A stretch of 64,000 nt of DNA from Palleronia pontilimi (GCF_016412875.1 NZ_JAEKPD010000006.1:1-64000); one strand, 5' to 3'; counted from the first letter of the stretch, positions 28,070 to 37,576 are shown. The notes: generated by a model from the letters alone, not told the origin. Program-made: numbers and translations.

Positions 28070-29338
28070 TTGCAGCAGGACGATTTTTCGCCCGCCGACC
28101 CCTTGCCGTTTCCCGATCCGGTCGGCCCGCCCCGCCACCGCGAGCTGGCGGCCCTTCTGTCCCTTGCCGTCGGTCTTCTGGTCGGGTGGAGCGCGCTTTT
28201 CTACCTCTTTGGCGCGCTGCTTCTGGTCTGGGAAGCGCAGACCGGTCTTGGCAAGGCCGACCTGTCGCTGGGCCTGACCGGCGCGATCCTGGCGTCGGCT
28301 GTGGTCGCACCGGTGGCGGGCAAGGTCATCGACGCGGGCGCCGGGCGGCTGCTGCTGCCCTTCGGCGCGCTTCTGGGCGCGGTGGGCCTGCTGGCCCTGT
28401 CGCAGGCCACCAGCCATCGCGGCTTCCTGCTGGCGTGGATCGTGATCGGCGCGGCGCAGGGCTGCAGCCTGTATGAGGCCACCTTCACCTTCCTTGCCCG
28501 CGTGCTGCGCCAGCGGGCGCGCCGCTCGATCGCGCTGGTGGCGCTGGTGGCGGGGCTGTCCACGTCGCTGGTCTATCCCGTGGCCAGCGAGATCGCGGAC
28601 GGATTCGGCTGGCGCAAGGCGGTGGTCTTCTTCGCCGGCCTGTCGGCCTACGTCGCCGCACCGCTGATGTATTTCGGGGCCGCCACGCTCGAACCCGCGT
28701 CGTGCAGGCTGAACCGCACCGCCCGCGCCGAAGCTGCCGGGGCCGCGCTGCGCCACGCCCGCGGCCAGCCGGTTTTCTGGTGCCTGCTTGTGGCCTTCGC
28801 CTGCCTGGCCTTCACCGAAGGGCTGGTCCTGGCCCACGGCGTGCCCGCGCTAGTGGCGTTCGGCCATGACAGCGCGGTCGCCATCCTGGTGCTGGCGCTG
28901 CTCGGTCCGTTCCAGGCCGTGGCCCGCATCGCGATCCTGTGCGCGCGGGTCGAAGGCGCATCGCTGGGGCTGATGGTGCTGGCGGTCGCGGCGATGGGCG
29001 CGGGCCTGTGCGTGCTTTTGCTGGGTCCCCAGAGCACCGGCACGGCCTTCGCCTTCATGGCGCTGTTCGGGCTGGGCTACGGGCTGACACCGGTGCTGAA
29101 ACCGGTCGTGGTGTCCGACTGCCTGGGCTACGCGTCGATCGGCGCGATCCTGGGCTGCCTGGCCCTGCCCTATTACGCAGCGCTGGCGCTGGCGCCCTAC
29201 TTGGGCTCGATCCTGTGGGAACAGGGCGGCTACGCGCTGGCGCTGAAGACGGGCGTCGCGGGCACGCTCTTGTGCATGGCGGGGCTCATCTGGGTCGGAC
29301 TGGCGCGCGCGCCCAGCCGGGTGAGCGTGGCGGGCTAG
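28070..29338 (+). CDS. major facilitator superfamily transporter
   Basis: A 422-residue membrane protein with about twelve hydrophobic segments, an MFS permease. Typical loop residues include VVAPVAGKVIDAGAGR after helix 2 and RVLRQRARRSIALVALVAG in the first half. The substrate cannot be told; the shape recalls oxalate/formate or monocarboxylate-type MFS proteins. The start is TTG 28070 with weak AGAGAA upstream; no ATG or GTG lies near. The gene stands alone and converges with the VWA pair, its stop overlapping theirs by 4 bases. Confidence 0.85.
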   Translation: MQQDDFSPADPLPFPDPVGPPRHRELAALLSLAVGLLVGWSALFYLFGALLLVWEAQTGLGKADLSLGLTGAILASAVVAPVAGKVIDAGAGRLLLPFGALLGAVGLLALSQATSHRGFLLAWIVIGAAQGCSLYEATFTFLARVLRQRARRSIALVALVAGLSTSLVYPVASEIADGFGWRKAVVFFAGLSAYVAAPLMYFGAATLEPASCRLNRTARAEAAGAALRHARGQPVFWCLLVAFACLAFTEGLVLAHGVPALVAFGHDSAVAILVLALLGPFQAVARIAILCARVEGASLGLMVLAVAAMGAGLCVLLLGPQSTGTAFAFMALFGLGYGLTPVLKPVVVSDCLGYASIGAILGCLALPYYAALALAPYLGSILWEQGGYALALKTGVAGTLLCMAGLIWVGLARAPSRVSVAG

Positions 29339-30021
29339 CCCTGCGGCGTGGGCTCGGGTCCCAGATCCGACAGGAGCGCGCAGGTCAGCGTCGCCGACAG
29401 CGCGCGGGTCAGCTCGACCTCGTCGGTCACGCGCAGGAATTGCCCGCCGGTGTAATGCGCGAGGCAACCGGGCGGCGTGCGCCACAGGTGTGCGTCGGCG
29501 GTCAGCACGTCGCCGGGGCGGCGCAGATAGACCACGTGGATCACCGTGTTCAGGCCTTCGTTCGACAGGATTCGCGCCGCGGTGCAGACCGCGCCGCCGC
29601 AGGTATCCAGCCCGTCGGTGACGACCGCGATGGTCGCGGGCCGCCGCGCGTGGTCCAGCGCGCGCGCCGCCGCCACGACCGCCTTGGCCAGCGGCGTTTC
29701 GCCCTGCGGCAAGATCCGGTCGAGCTGGTCGAGGATCGCGGCAGCCGTATCGGGTCCGGGCACCACGCGCACGTCGCCGTCGCTGCACAAGCCCTGCCCC
29801 GCGCCGTAGGTCAGCAGGCCCATGGGCCGCGTGGCGGGCACCAGCGGCAGGACGCGGGCCAGGGCCGTTCGGGCCATGTCGATCTTGGCGGGCGCGCCCA
29901 GCCGGTAGCCGGGCCGCGCCATCGACGCCGAGCCGTCCATCACGATCATGGCGTTGTCCATGCAGCCGCCCGCGGCCATGCCCGGCAGCGCGAGCCAGGT
30001 CAGAAGCGCCGCCAGCTTCAT
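29335..30021 (-). CDS. secreted von Willebrand factor A-domain protein (second of pair)
   Basis: A 228-residue VWA protein with an N-terminal signal peptide (MKLAALLTWLALPGMAAGGC). The MIDAS metal-binding motif is DGSASM, with the later Thr and Asp in GETPLAKAV and VVTDGLDTCGG. CGGAVC and two further cysteines suggest disulphides in the periplasm. Its start codon overlaps the stop of a paralogue (ATGA). The role is unknown; such pairs could bind extracellular ligands or scaffold secreted complexes. Confidence 0.88.
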   Translation of the reverse strand: MKLAALLTWLALPGMAAGGCMDNAMIVMDGSASMARPGYRLGAPAKIDMARTALARVLPLVPATRPMGLLTYGAGQGLCSDGDVRVVPGPDTAAAILDQLDRILPQGETPLAKAVVAAARALDHARRPATIAVVTDGLDTCGGAVCTAARILSNEGLNTVIHVVYLRRPGDVLTADAHLWRTPPGCLAHYTGGQFLRVTDEVELTRALSATLTCALLSDLGPEPTPQG

Positions 30022-30707
30022 TCCAGCGCGCCGTAGACGGGGCAGCCCAGCGTGACCGACATGGCCGAGACCAGGTCGTCGATGCTTTCGGCGGCGATGT
30101 ATTTGCCGCCCGTCGCCTCGGCCAAGCAGGCGGCGGCGGTGTCGGTGCCCATATCCAGGCCCGCGTTCCAGTCGAAATGCTCGGGCCGCACCCGGAAGCC
30201 GATCACGTGGACGGTCAGGTCGGCGCCGTCATGGGCCAGGTGCGCGGCCAGCTGGCAGGTCGCGCCCGAACACGTCTCTTTGCCGTCGGTGACCAGCACG
30301 ATGGTGGCGGGGCGGTTGCGGTAGTCCAGCGTCTCGGCGGCTTGGGCCACCGCCGCGGTCAGCGGCGTGGGACCGGCCGGCTCCAGCGCGTCCACCGTCG
30401 CCAGCAGGGGCCCCGCCGCGTCGGCCATGGGCGCGAAATGGCGGGTGATGTTGGCGCAGCGATTGGCGTTTTCGCCCGGCCCGTAAATGCTCAGCCCCAG
30501 CCGCCGCAGCTTGGCGATGGGCGGCACCGCGCGGTGCAGCGCGCGGCGGGCGTCGAAGATGCGGGGCTCGGCCAAGTCGTTGAACCCCATTTCGGACATG
30601 GATCCCGAGCCGTCGAACACGATCATCGCGTCCTCGGTGCAATCGTCCGAGGCCGCCAGCGGTAGGGCCGGAATGGACAGGACAGCGGCGATCAGGAAGG
30701 CTTTCAT
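30018..30707 (-). CDS. secreted von Willebrand factor A-domain protein (first of pair)
   Basis: A 229-residue paralogue of the following gene: signal peptide MKAFLIAAVLSIPALPLAAS, then DDCTEDAMIVFDGSGSM with the MIDAS DGSGSM, GPTPLTAAVAQAAETLDYRN and VTDGKETCSGATC. Paired cysteines are conserved with the paralogue (DTCGGAVC versus ETCSGATC). This looks like a tandem duplication. ATG 30707 is chosen because it opens directly into the signal peptide; ATG 30719 would add four residues. Confidence 0.88.
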   Translation of the reverse strand: MKAFLIAAVLSIPALPLAASDDCTEDAMIVFDGSGSMSEMGFNDLAEPRIFDARRALHRAVPPIAKLRRLGLSIYGPGENANRCANITRHFAPMADAAGPLLATVDALEPAGPTPLTAAVAQAAETLDYRNRPATIVLVTDGKETCSGATCQLAAHLAHDGADLTVHVIGFRVRPEHFDWNAGLDMGTDTAAACLAEATGGKYIAAESIDDLVSAMSVTLGCPVYGALE

Positions 30708-30814
30708 GGCGCCGAGCATGGCAGGCGCGCGGGGGGCTGTCCATTCCGCGAAATCCCGCGCATGGATCGGCAATATTCTTCCCCGTCCGCGCGCCCTCTG
30801 GCACAGTCGCGCCC

Positions 30815-31747
30815 ATGACCAGGATCACCACGCCAGACGGCACCCCGCTTTCGCCCCTTTGTTTCGGATGCATGCAATTCGGCGGCAAGGCCGACCAGGC
30901 GGCCAGCCGGGCGATGTATGCGGCCTGCCGCGCGGCGGGGCTGAATTTCTTCGACACGGCTTACGTCTATACCGACGGCGTGTCCGAGGAATGGCTGGGC
31001 GCCTTCGTCAAGGACGAGCGCGACAAGGTCGTGATCGCGTCGAAGGCCGATTACAAGCGCGGCAACAGCACCGACAGCATCACCCGCTCGCTCGAGGTCA
31101 GCCGCGCGCGCATGGGGATCGACACGATCGACATCTACTATTTGCACCGCTGGGACGACGATACGCCCCTGAAGGAGTCGTTCAAGGCCTTGGCGAAGGC
31201 CCAGAAGGAAGGGCATATCCGCCATATCGGTGTCAGCAATTTCGCCGCCTGGCAGGTGATGAAGGCGCAGGCCGTGGCGCAGGCCGAAGGCACGCGGATC
31301 GACATGATCCAGCCCATGTACAACCTGGTGAAACGCCAGGCCGAGGTCGAGCTGCTGCCCATGTGCCAAAGCGAAGACATCGCGGCGGTGCCCTATTCGC
31401 CGCTGGGCGGCGGGCTGCTGACCGGCAAGTACCGCGCGGGCGGCGAAGGGCGCATCACCAATGACGAGATGTATTCGAAGCGCTACGCGCCGGAATGGAT
31501 GCACAACACCGCCGCCGATGTCGCCTATATGGCCAACACGATCCGCATGGATCCGGCGACGCTGGCGGTGGCCTGGGCCGCGCGCCATCCCGGCGTGACG
31601 GCCCCCATCATAAGCGCGCGCGACGCCGAACAGCTGGCCCCGTCGCTGGCCGCATTGGACTTCAAGATGGACGACGCGCTCTACGCGCGGATCTCGGCGC
31701 TGTCGCCCACCCCGCCGCCCGCCACCGACCGTCTGGAAGAGGCATGA
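30815..31747 (+). CDS. aldo/keto reductase
   Basis: A 310-residue NAD(P)H-dependent oxidoreductase with a TIM-barrel fold. Family features are FFDTAYVYTDGVSEEWLGAF (catalytic Asp and Tyr), KVVIASKADYKRG (catalytic Lys), YLHRWDDDTPLKES (His) and the cofactor-binding end VTAPIISARDAEQL. It is coupled by ATGA to an FAD oxidoreductase gene, suggesting that one acts on the other's product. The substrate is not evident. Confidence 0.92.
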   Translation: MTRITTPDGTPLSPLCFGCMQFGGKADQAASRAMYAACRAAGLNFFDTAYVYTDGVSEEWLGAFVKDERDKVVIASKADYKRGNSTDSITRSLEVSRARMGIDTIDIYYLHRWDDDTPLKESFKALAKAQKEGHIRHIGVSNFAAWQVMKAQAVAQAEGTRIDMIQPMYNLVKRQAEVELLPMCQSEDIAAVPYSPLGGGLLTGKYRAGGEGRITNDEMYSKRYAPEWMHNTAADVAYMANTIRMDPATLAVAWAARHPGVTAPIISARDAEQLAPSLAALDFKMDDALYARISALSPTPPPATDRLEEA

Positions 31748-32835
31748 ACGTCGATATCGTCATCGTCGGCGGAGGCATCGCGGGCGTGTCGGCCGCGGCC
31801 GAATTGTCGGCGGACGCCTCGGTTCTGCTGCTCGAAGCGGAAAGCGCGCTGGGCTACCACGCGTCGGGCCGCTCGGCCGCGATGTTCCTGCCCTTCTATG
31901 GCAATGCGACGGTCCGCGCTCTGAACGCGGCCAGCGCGCAGCACCACCACGACGCGGGCGTCCTGACGCCGCGCGCCTTCCTGTCGATGGCGCCGCCGGG
32001 CAAGGTCGACCTGCTGGAGCGCGAGGCGGCGGAACTGGGACTGGACCGGATCGACATGGACGAGGCCGTCGAGCTGTTCCCGATCCTCGAGCCTGGCTAC
32101 TTCGCCGCGGCGGCCATGACCCGGCAAGCGTGGGACCTGGACACCGACCTGCTGCTGCAGCTCAACCGCAAGCGGGTGCTGGCCCAGGGGGGCCGGATCG
32201 AAACCCGCGCGCGGGTGTCCGACATCGCACGCGAGGACGGTGGGTGGCGCGTGTCGTGGCAGGGTGGCGAAGCCCGCGCCGCCCATGTGGTGAACGCGGC
32301 GGGGGCCTGGGCGGACGGAGTGGCCGCCATGGCGGGCGTCGGGCCGCTGGGATTGGCGCCCAAGCGCCGTTCGATGGCGCAGATGGCCGCGCCGGGGGGC
32401 CACGACGTGAGTGATTGGCCCTTCGTCGAGGAGGTGGGCGAAGCGTGGTACGCCAAGCCCGACGCGGGCCGCTGGATCGTGTCGCCCGCCGAAGAAGACC
32501 CGGTCGAGGCGTCGGACGCCTGGGCCGACGACATGGTCCTGGCCGAGGGGCTGGCGCGCTACCAGGACGCGGTGACGGTCGAGGTCACGCGCCCGCTCAG
32601 CACCTGGGCGGGCCTTCGGACCATCGCGCCGGACCGCACGCTGGTAATCGGCGCCGATCCGCGCGCGCGGGGCTTCTGGTGGCTGGCGGGACAGGCGGGC
32701 TACGGCTTCCAGACCGCCCCGGCAGCCGCAAGGCTCATCGCCGATCTCATGGGCGGCGCAGCGCCGGATCTTGCCCCCGCAACCGTTGCCGCGCTGGCGC
32801 CCGACCGACTTCTCACGGAAAGGACACCGATATGA
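31744..32835 (+). CDS. FAD-dependent oxidoreductase, DAO family
   Basis: A 363-residue flavoenzyme. The N-terminal dinucleotide fold VDIVIVGGGIAGVSAAAELS is clear, and the DAO fold continues to the C-terminal FAD-contact region GFWWLAGQAGYGFQTAPAAA. Relatives include glycine/sarcosine oxidases and D-amino-acid dehydrogenases. A small secreted protein is coupled downstream (ATGA) and an aldo/keto reductase upstream. It is probably involved in amine or amino-acid oxidation. Confidence 0.9.
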   Translation: MNVDIVIVGGGIAGVSAAAELSADASVLLLEAESALGYHASGRSAAMFLPFYGNATVRALNAASAQHHHDAGVLTPRAFLSMAPPGKVDLLEREAAELGLDRIDMDEAVELFPILEPGYFAAAAMTRQAWDLDTDLLLQLNRKRVLAQGGRIETRARVSDIAREDGGWRVSWQGGEARAAHVVNAAGAWADGVAAMAGVGPLGLAPKRRSMAQMAAPGGHDVSDWPFVEEVGEAWYAKPDAGRWIVSPAEEDPVEASDAWADDMVLAEGLARYQDAVTVEVTRPLSTWAGLRTIAPDRTLVIGADPRARGFWWLAGQAGYGFQTAPAAARLIADLMGGAAPDLAPATVAALAPDRLLTERTPI

Positions 32836-33275
32836 AAGCACCGCTGATCGCCGCGTTGCTGGCCCTGTCGGCCGCGCCCGCGCTGGCCGAGACACAGCTT
32901 GAACGGATGGAGCGGATCACCGAAACGCTACAGGCGCGCATGTTCGCCGACATGGTGCAAGGTAGCGACATCGACGTGGCGCAGGCGGTGGCGTGGGACG
33001 ACGCGATGCGCGACGCGGCGCAGTGCCTGCTGGACGGCTATAGGGCCGAGGCAGAGCCGGATGCCATCGACGCGTCGTTCGACGCGATGGAAGAGCTCCT
33101 AGCACAGACCGATCTGGGTGCAGACGAGTTTGAAACGCGCATGGCCGCCCTGCCGCAGCCCGTCCCGCAGGATCGCGCGATCGCGCTCAGCGGTGAATGC
33201 GGGCTGATGGCGCTGCAGATGCAGCGAATGCGCGAGACGGGTTTGATGGACGCCATGATTCATTCGGGACAGTGA
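32832..33275 (+). CDS. small secreted protein of unknown function
   Basis: A 147-residue protein with a signal peptide (MKAPLIAALLALSAAPALA, cut before ETQ). The mature part is helical and acidic, with Met-rich ends (MERITETLQARMFADMVQGS, LMALQMQRMRETGLMDAMIH) and two Cys residues, possibly one disulphide. It overlaps the stop of the FAD enzyme gene (ATGA). I recognise no family. It is probably periplasmic. Confidence 0.75.
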   Translation: MKAPLIAALLALSAAPALAETQLERMERITETLQARMFADMVQGSDIDVAQAVAWDDAMRDAAQCLLDGYRAEAEPDAIDASFDAMEELLAQTDLGADEFETRMAALPQPVPQDRAIALSGECGLMALQMQRMRETGLMDAMIHSGQ

Positions 33276-33351
33276 TCCGGGTCCCGCGCCGAACGCCTGG
33301 CCCGGTGACGCAATCCCGTCGGCGCAAGCCCTTGTCTTGCAGCGGTTCCCG

Positions 33352-33978
33352 TCAGGTCGGGCTGGGCATGTAGGCCTCGTCGCCCGCCGTCTCGTAGGGG
33401 CAGCTGGGGAAGGGATCGCGCTTTTCGCGCAGCTGCGGATAGCGGCGCACGAGCCGGTCCCGCATATCGGCGGGCAGATCCCCGATCCGGGCCGCGACGG
33501 GGCGGTAGCTGGCCACCGGAAGACCCGACACGCAGATGATCTCGTGCCGGTCGAAGCCGAAATCGTAGAAGGTCGCGTCGTCCATGGTGCGGTCCACCCA
33601 CACGTCGTCGGCGTGACCCGCCAGGGCGCGCGCCTTCAGCAGCGCCCCGGTCCCGGCGACTTCGGACAGCAGATAGGACGGCACCAGGATCTGCTGATCG
33701 GGGGCAAGTGCCACGGTCTGCTGCGGCATCATCGGTCCCACACCGCGCCGCGCGATGCGGATCGCCGCGGAATCGGGATTGTCCGCGATGCGGTCCTTCA
33801 GCACCGATTTCCAGATGAAGCGCACCGGTTGCAGGCCGTTGTGGCGGGTGACGATCAGGTCGCCCACATGCACGTTCTCGGCCCGGCGCGGTCCGGTCGG
33901 CGTGCGCAAAAGCGCTGTCCCGCACACCCCGGTCAGGGGCGCAACCGCTTCGATCGACAAGGGTTCGCAATGCGACAT
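33352..33978 (-). CDS. Hint-domain protein
   Basis: A 208-residue protein with a Hint (hedgehog/intein-like) module as seen in many Rhodobacterales proteins: GVCGTALLRTPTGPRRAENV, then HVGDLIVTRHNGLQPVRFIW, and later LAPDQQILVPSYLL and YDFGFDRHEIICVSGLPVAS. The Cys in GVCGT is the likely splice-type residue. Here it stands alone, without a large calcium-binding adhesin part. The ATG at 33978 has AAAGG upstream; an ATG at 33996 is possible. Confidence 0.82.
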   Translation of the reverse strand: MSHCEPLSIEAVAPLTGVCGTALLRTPTGPRRAENVHVGDLIVTRHNGLQPVRFIWKSVLKDRIADNPDSAAIRIARRGVGPMMPQQTVALAPDQQILVPSYLLSEVAGTGALLKARALAGHADDVWVDRTMDDATFYDFGFDRHEIICVSGLPVASYRPVAARIGDLPADMRDRLVRRYPQLREKRDPFPSCPYETAGDEAYMPSPT

Positions 33979-34096
33979 CACAAGACCTTTCCTCACTCAC
34001 CATGGTTACCCAAAGGGATGAATCTGACGTAAACGGGATCAAACTATGGCAGGGCCGGTCCAATCCGCGGTTTTCACCCGGATTGTCGCAGAAATC

Positions 34097-34954
34097 CTAG
34101 CCGCGCGACGGTCCGGCCTGTCGGACAAGCGCCCGCGCCGCGATGAAGACACCGCCCAGAAGCAGGATCGGCAGCACCAGGATCTTGAACACGAACACCG
34201 CCAGAATCATCACGAAGCTGCCCACCAGCTGGTCGGCATTGGCATAGATGCTGGCCGCGAAGGCCCGGTATTCGGCGATCGAGGTCATGGGCGTGGTCAG
34301 CGCCTCGATCCAGCCCGCATCGGTCGCCGTCTCGGCCTCGGCCACGTCGGCCACACCGCGGGTGATCTCGGTGATGATGCGCTGGTTTTCCAGCCAGACC
34401 GCGTCGGTCATGCGGTCGGCCACCAGGTCGGCCACCACGAAGACGAGCGGCAGCGCCAGCGCCAGCACGATCCCGTAGATCGCCAGCCCCCGCGTCAGGC
34501 CCGCCAGAACCGGTCGGCCGCGCACCAGCGCGCCAAGCCCCGCGACGCCCAGCGCCAGCGCGACCATCCCCAGCCCCACGCCCCCCACGGGCCCCAAGGC
34601 CACGGCCAGCACGCCGGTGGTGATCATCACCACGAAGATCCCGCCCGCGATGCGCTCGACCGTGTCGTCGATGGGTTCGAGCACCTTCAGCGGCTGCACC
34701 GTGCCGGACACGAACAGCGATCCGCCCACCTCGATCTCCTGCGCGGTGGACAGGAAGGCGTTGAGCGTGCGCAAAGTCACGTAGGTCGCGGCGGAGGTCG
34801 TGGCGACGGATTGCGCGTAGCCTTGGGCGCGGTGGACCAGCGGGTTGTCGCGCCAGCCCCAGGCCAGCGCGCTGGCGGCCAGCGCCAAGACCAGAAGCGC
34901 AACCCCGATCAGGCCCCTACCCGTCCTTGCGGATCGCTGCGTTGCTTGGGTCAT
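34097..34954 (-). CDS. multi-span membrane protein of unknown function
   Basis: A 285-residue inner-membrane protein with hydrophobic segments near residues 14-32, 100-145, 150-180 and 245-275, and a soluble loop that includes DDTVERIAGG. No family is recognised. It overlaps the 3' end of the preceding dehydrogenase gene by 38 bases on the same strand, so it is probably translated by coupling with it. A link to osmolyte metabolism is possible but unproved. Confidence 0.7.
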   Translation of the reverse strand: MTQATQRSARTGRGLIGVALLVLALAASALAWGWRDNPLVHRAQGYAQSVATTSAATYVTLRTLNAFLSTAQEIEVGGSLFVSGTVQPLKVLEPIDDTVERIAGGIFVVMITTGVLAVALGPVGGVGLGMVALALGVAGLGALVRGRPVLAGLTRGLAIYGIVLALALPLVFVVADLVADRMTDAVWLENQRIITEITRGVADVAEAETATDAGWIEALTTPMTSIAEYRAFAASIYANADQLVGSFVMILAVFVFKILVLPILLLGGVFIAARALVRQAGPSRG

Positions 34955-37448
34955 AGGGGCTGTCCTCGGTCACTTCTGCGTCCCAGAGCGCGCGGAACAT
35001 GCGGACCTTCAGCTTCGTCCCCGGCACCGCGAGCGCGTCCGGCACGTATCCCATGCCAATGGACTTTCCGAAAGCCACCGAATACCCGCCCGAGGTCAAT
35101 CGGCCGATTTTCTCGCCGTCGTGCAGCAGCGCCTCGCGCCCCCAGGGGTCGGCGTCGTCCGGCCCGTCGATCAGCAGCGTCACGCATTTGCTGCGGATGC
35201 CTTTGTCGAGCATGGCCTGCTTGCCGTGGAAATCTTTGTCGAGATCCACGAACCGGTCCAGCCCGGCTTCCAGCGGCGTGGCATCGCGGCCCAGTTCGGT
35301 GCCGAAGGCGCGATAGGACTTTTCCTGCCGCAGCCAGTTCTGCGCCCGCGCGCCCACCAGTTGCAGGTCCAGATCCTCGCCCGCCTCCATCAGCCGGTCG
35401 AACAGGTGGTTCTGCATCTCCATCGGGTGGTGCAGCTCCCATCCCAGCTCGCCGGTATAGGCGACGCGGATGGCGGTGACCGGCACCATGCCAAGCTCGA
35501 TCGCTTGCGCAGACAGCCACGGGAACCGCTTGTTCGACAGGGCGGTCACGGGCTCGGGGTCGCGAATCAGCCTTTGCAGGATCGCGCGCGAATTGGGACC
35601 GGCCAGCGCGAAAACACCGTATTTCGTGGTGACGTTTTCGCAGGTGATCTGGCCGAATTCCGGCGCCTTGTCCTTGATCGCCTTGAACAGGTAATCCTCG
35701 TCATAGGCTTCCCAGCCGCCGGCCGAAATTAGGTAGTAATCGTCTTCGGCCAGGCGCACGATGGTGTATTCGGTGCGCGTGGTGCCCGCCACGGTCAGCG
35801 CGTAGGTCAGGTTGATGCGGCCCACGCGGGGCAGCTTGTTGGTGGTGAACCAGTCCAGGAACGCGGTCGCGCCGGGGCCGGACACGCGGTGCTTGGCGAA
35901 GGCGGTGGCGTCGATCAGGCCCGCGGTCTCGCGCACCGCTTGGGCCTCGCTGCGCGCGAAGTCCCACCACCGGCCGCGGCGGAAGCTGCGCGCGTCGTGG
36001 TCCGAGAAGTCGACGACCGATTTCGCCCGTGCCGCGACCTTGCCGCTTTCCGGGTCGATGGCGAAGTAATTGGGACGCTCCCACCCGTTGACGCAGCCGA
36101 ACTGCGCGCCGCGCGCCGCCATCCGGTCGTAGCAGGGCGCCGTGCGCAGGGGCCGCGCGGCGGGGCGTTCTTCGTCGGGATGGTGCAGGATATAGACGTG
36201 GGCGTAGGCCTCTTCGTCCTTCTGGACGGCGTATTCGGTGGTCACCCAATCGCCGAAACGCTTGGGGTCCAGCGACGCCATGTCGATCTCGGCCTCGCCC
36301 TGGACCATCATCTGCGCCAGGTATTCGCCCGCCCCGCCCGCCGCGGTGATGCCGAAGCTGAAGCCCTCGGCCAGCCACATGTTGCGCAGGCCCGGCGCGG
36401 GGCCGATCAGCGGGTTGCCGTCCGGTGTGTAACAGATCGGGCCGTTGAAATCGTCCTTCAGTCCCACCTCTTCCGAGGACGGGATGCGGTGGATGAAGGA
36501 CAGGTACTCCTGCTCGATCCGGTCCAGCTCCAGCGGGAACAGGTCGGCGCGGAAGCTGTCGGGCACGCCGTATTCGAACCGCGCGGGCGCGCCGTGCTCG
36601 TAGGGGCCAAGGATCCAGCCGCCGCGCTCCTCGCGCACGTACCACTTGGCGTCGGCGTCGCGCAGAACCGGGTGCTGGCCGTTGGTCTTGCGCCATTCGA
36701 CCAGGGCGGGGTCGGGCTCGGTCACGATATACTGGTGCTCGACCGGGATGGCGGGGTGCTTGATCCCCAGCAGCCGCGCGGTGCGCTGGGCGTGGTTGCC
36801 GGTGGCGGTGACGACGTGCTCGGCGGTGATGACCTGTTGCTCGTCCGAGGCGACCAGGTTGCCGCCCTTTTCCACCATCTTGGTCAGCGTCACGCGCCAT
36901 TCGCTGCCGGTCCATGCGTAGCCGTCCGCCTGCCAGCGCCGCTCGATCGTGACGCCGCGCTGCCGCGCGCCCTTGGCCATGGCCATGGTCACGTCGGCGG
37001 GGTTTATGTAGCCGTCGGTCGGGTGATAGATCGCGCCCACCAGGTCGTCCGTGCGCACCAGCGGGAAGCGGTCCTTGATGTCGCCGGGCGTCATCCACTC
37101 GAACGGCACGCCCACCGTTTCGGCCGTGGCGGCGTAGAGCATGTATTCGTCCATCCGCGCCTGGCTTTGGGCCATGCGCAGGTTGCCGACGACGTAGAAG
37201 CCCGCGTTCAGGCCGGTTTCTTCTTCCAGCTGCTTGTAGAACTTGATGGAATAGTCGTGGATCCAGGTGGTCGCGTAGCTCATGTTGAAATAGGGCAGCA
37301 GGCCCGCGGCGTGCCAGGTCGACCCGCTGGTCAGCTCGTCGCGCTCCAGCAGCACCACGTCGTCCCAGCCGTGCTTGGCCAGGTGATAGGCGATCGAGGT
37401 GCCCACCGCGCCGCCGCCGACGACCAGTGCTTTGACGTGCGTTTTCAT
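34917..37448 (-). CDS. dimethylglycine/sarcosine dehydrogenase-like protein (FAD plus GcvT domains)
   Basis: An 843-residue fusion of an N-terminal FAD-dependent DAO domain (VVGGGAVGTSIAYHLAKHG; His46 in STWHAAGLL is the likely covalent-FAD residue) and a C-terminal GcvT-like folate-binding domain (VSGPGATAFLDWFTTNKLPR, TGELGWELHHPMEMQNHLFD). Relatives demethylate dimethylglycine or sarcosine and pass the methyl group to tetrahydrofolate. In marine bacteria this fits glycine-betaine breakdown, though the exact N-methyl substrate is open. The ATG at 37448 is chosen because it opens the FAD fold directly. Confidence 0.92.
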   Translation of the reverse strand: MKTHVKALVVGGGAVGTSIAYHLAKHGWDDVVLLERDELTSGSTWHAAGLLPYFNMSYATTWIHDYSIKFYKQLEEETGLNAGFYVVGNLRMAQSQARMDEYMLYAATAETVGVPFEWMTPGDIKDRFPLVRTDDLVGAIYHPTDGYINPADVTMAMAKGARQRGVTIERRWQADGYAWTGSEWRVTLTKMVEKGGNLVASDEQQVITAEHVVTATGNHAQRTARLLGIKHPAIPVEHQYIVTEPDPALVEWRKTNGQHPVLRDADAKWYVREERGGWILGPYEHGAPARFEYGVPDSFRADLFPLELDRIEQEYLSFIHRIPSSEEVGLKDDFNGPICYTPDGNPLIGPAPGLRNMWLAEGFSFGITAAGGAGEYLAQMMVQGEAEIDMASLDPKRFGDWVTTEYAVQKDEEAYAHVYILHHPDEERPAARPLRTAPCYDRMAARGAQFGCVNGWERPNYFAIDPESGKVAARAKSVVDFSDHDARSFRRGRWWDFARSEAQAVRETAGLIDATAFAKHRVSGPGATAFLDWFTTNKLPRVGRINLTYALTVAGTTRTEYTIVRLAEDDYYLISAGGWEAYDEDYLFKAIKDKAPEFGQITCENVTTKYGVFALAGPNSRAILQRLIRDPEPVTALSNKRFPWLSAQAIELGMVPVTAIRVAYTGELGWELHHPMEMQNHLFDRLMEAGEDLDLQLVGARAQNWLRQEKSYRAFGTELGRDATPLEAGLDRFVDLDKDFHGKQAMLDKGIRSKCVTLLIDGPDDADPWGREALLHDGEKIGRLTSGGYSVAFGKSIGMGYVPDALAVPGTKLKVRMFRALWDAEVTEDSPYDPSNAAIRKDG

Positions 37449-37576
37449 CGGACGTTCCCTTGCGCGCGAGTCTTTCCCAAGGGTGCTACGCCGGGACCGG
37501 CGAAAAGCCCCGCGCGGTTTCGACAGATCAGGGGGGAAAAACGACAGCCACCAAACGGCGGTCGGCAAACCTTACC

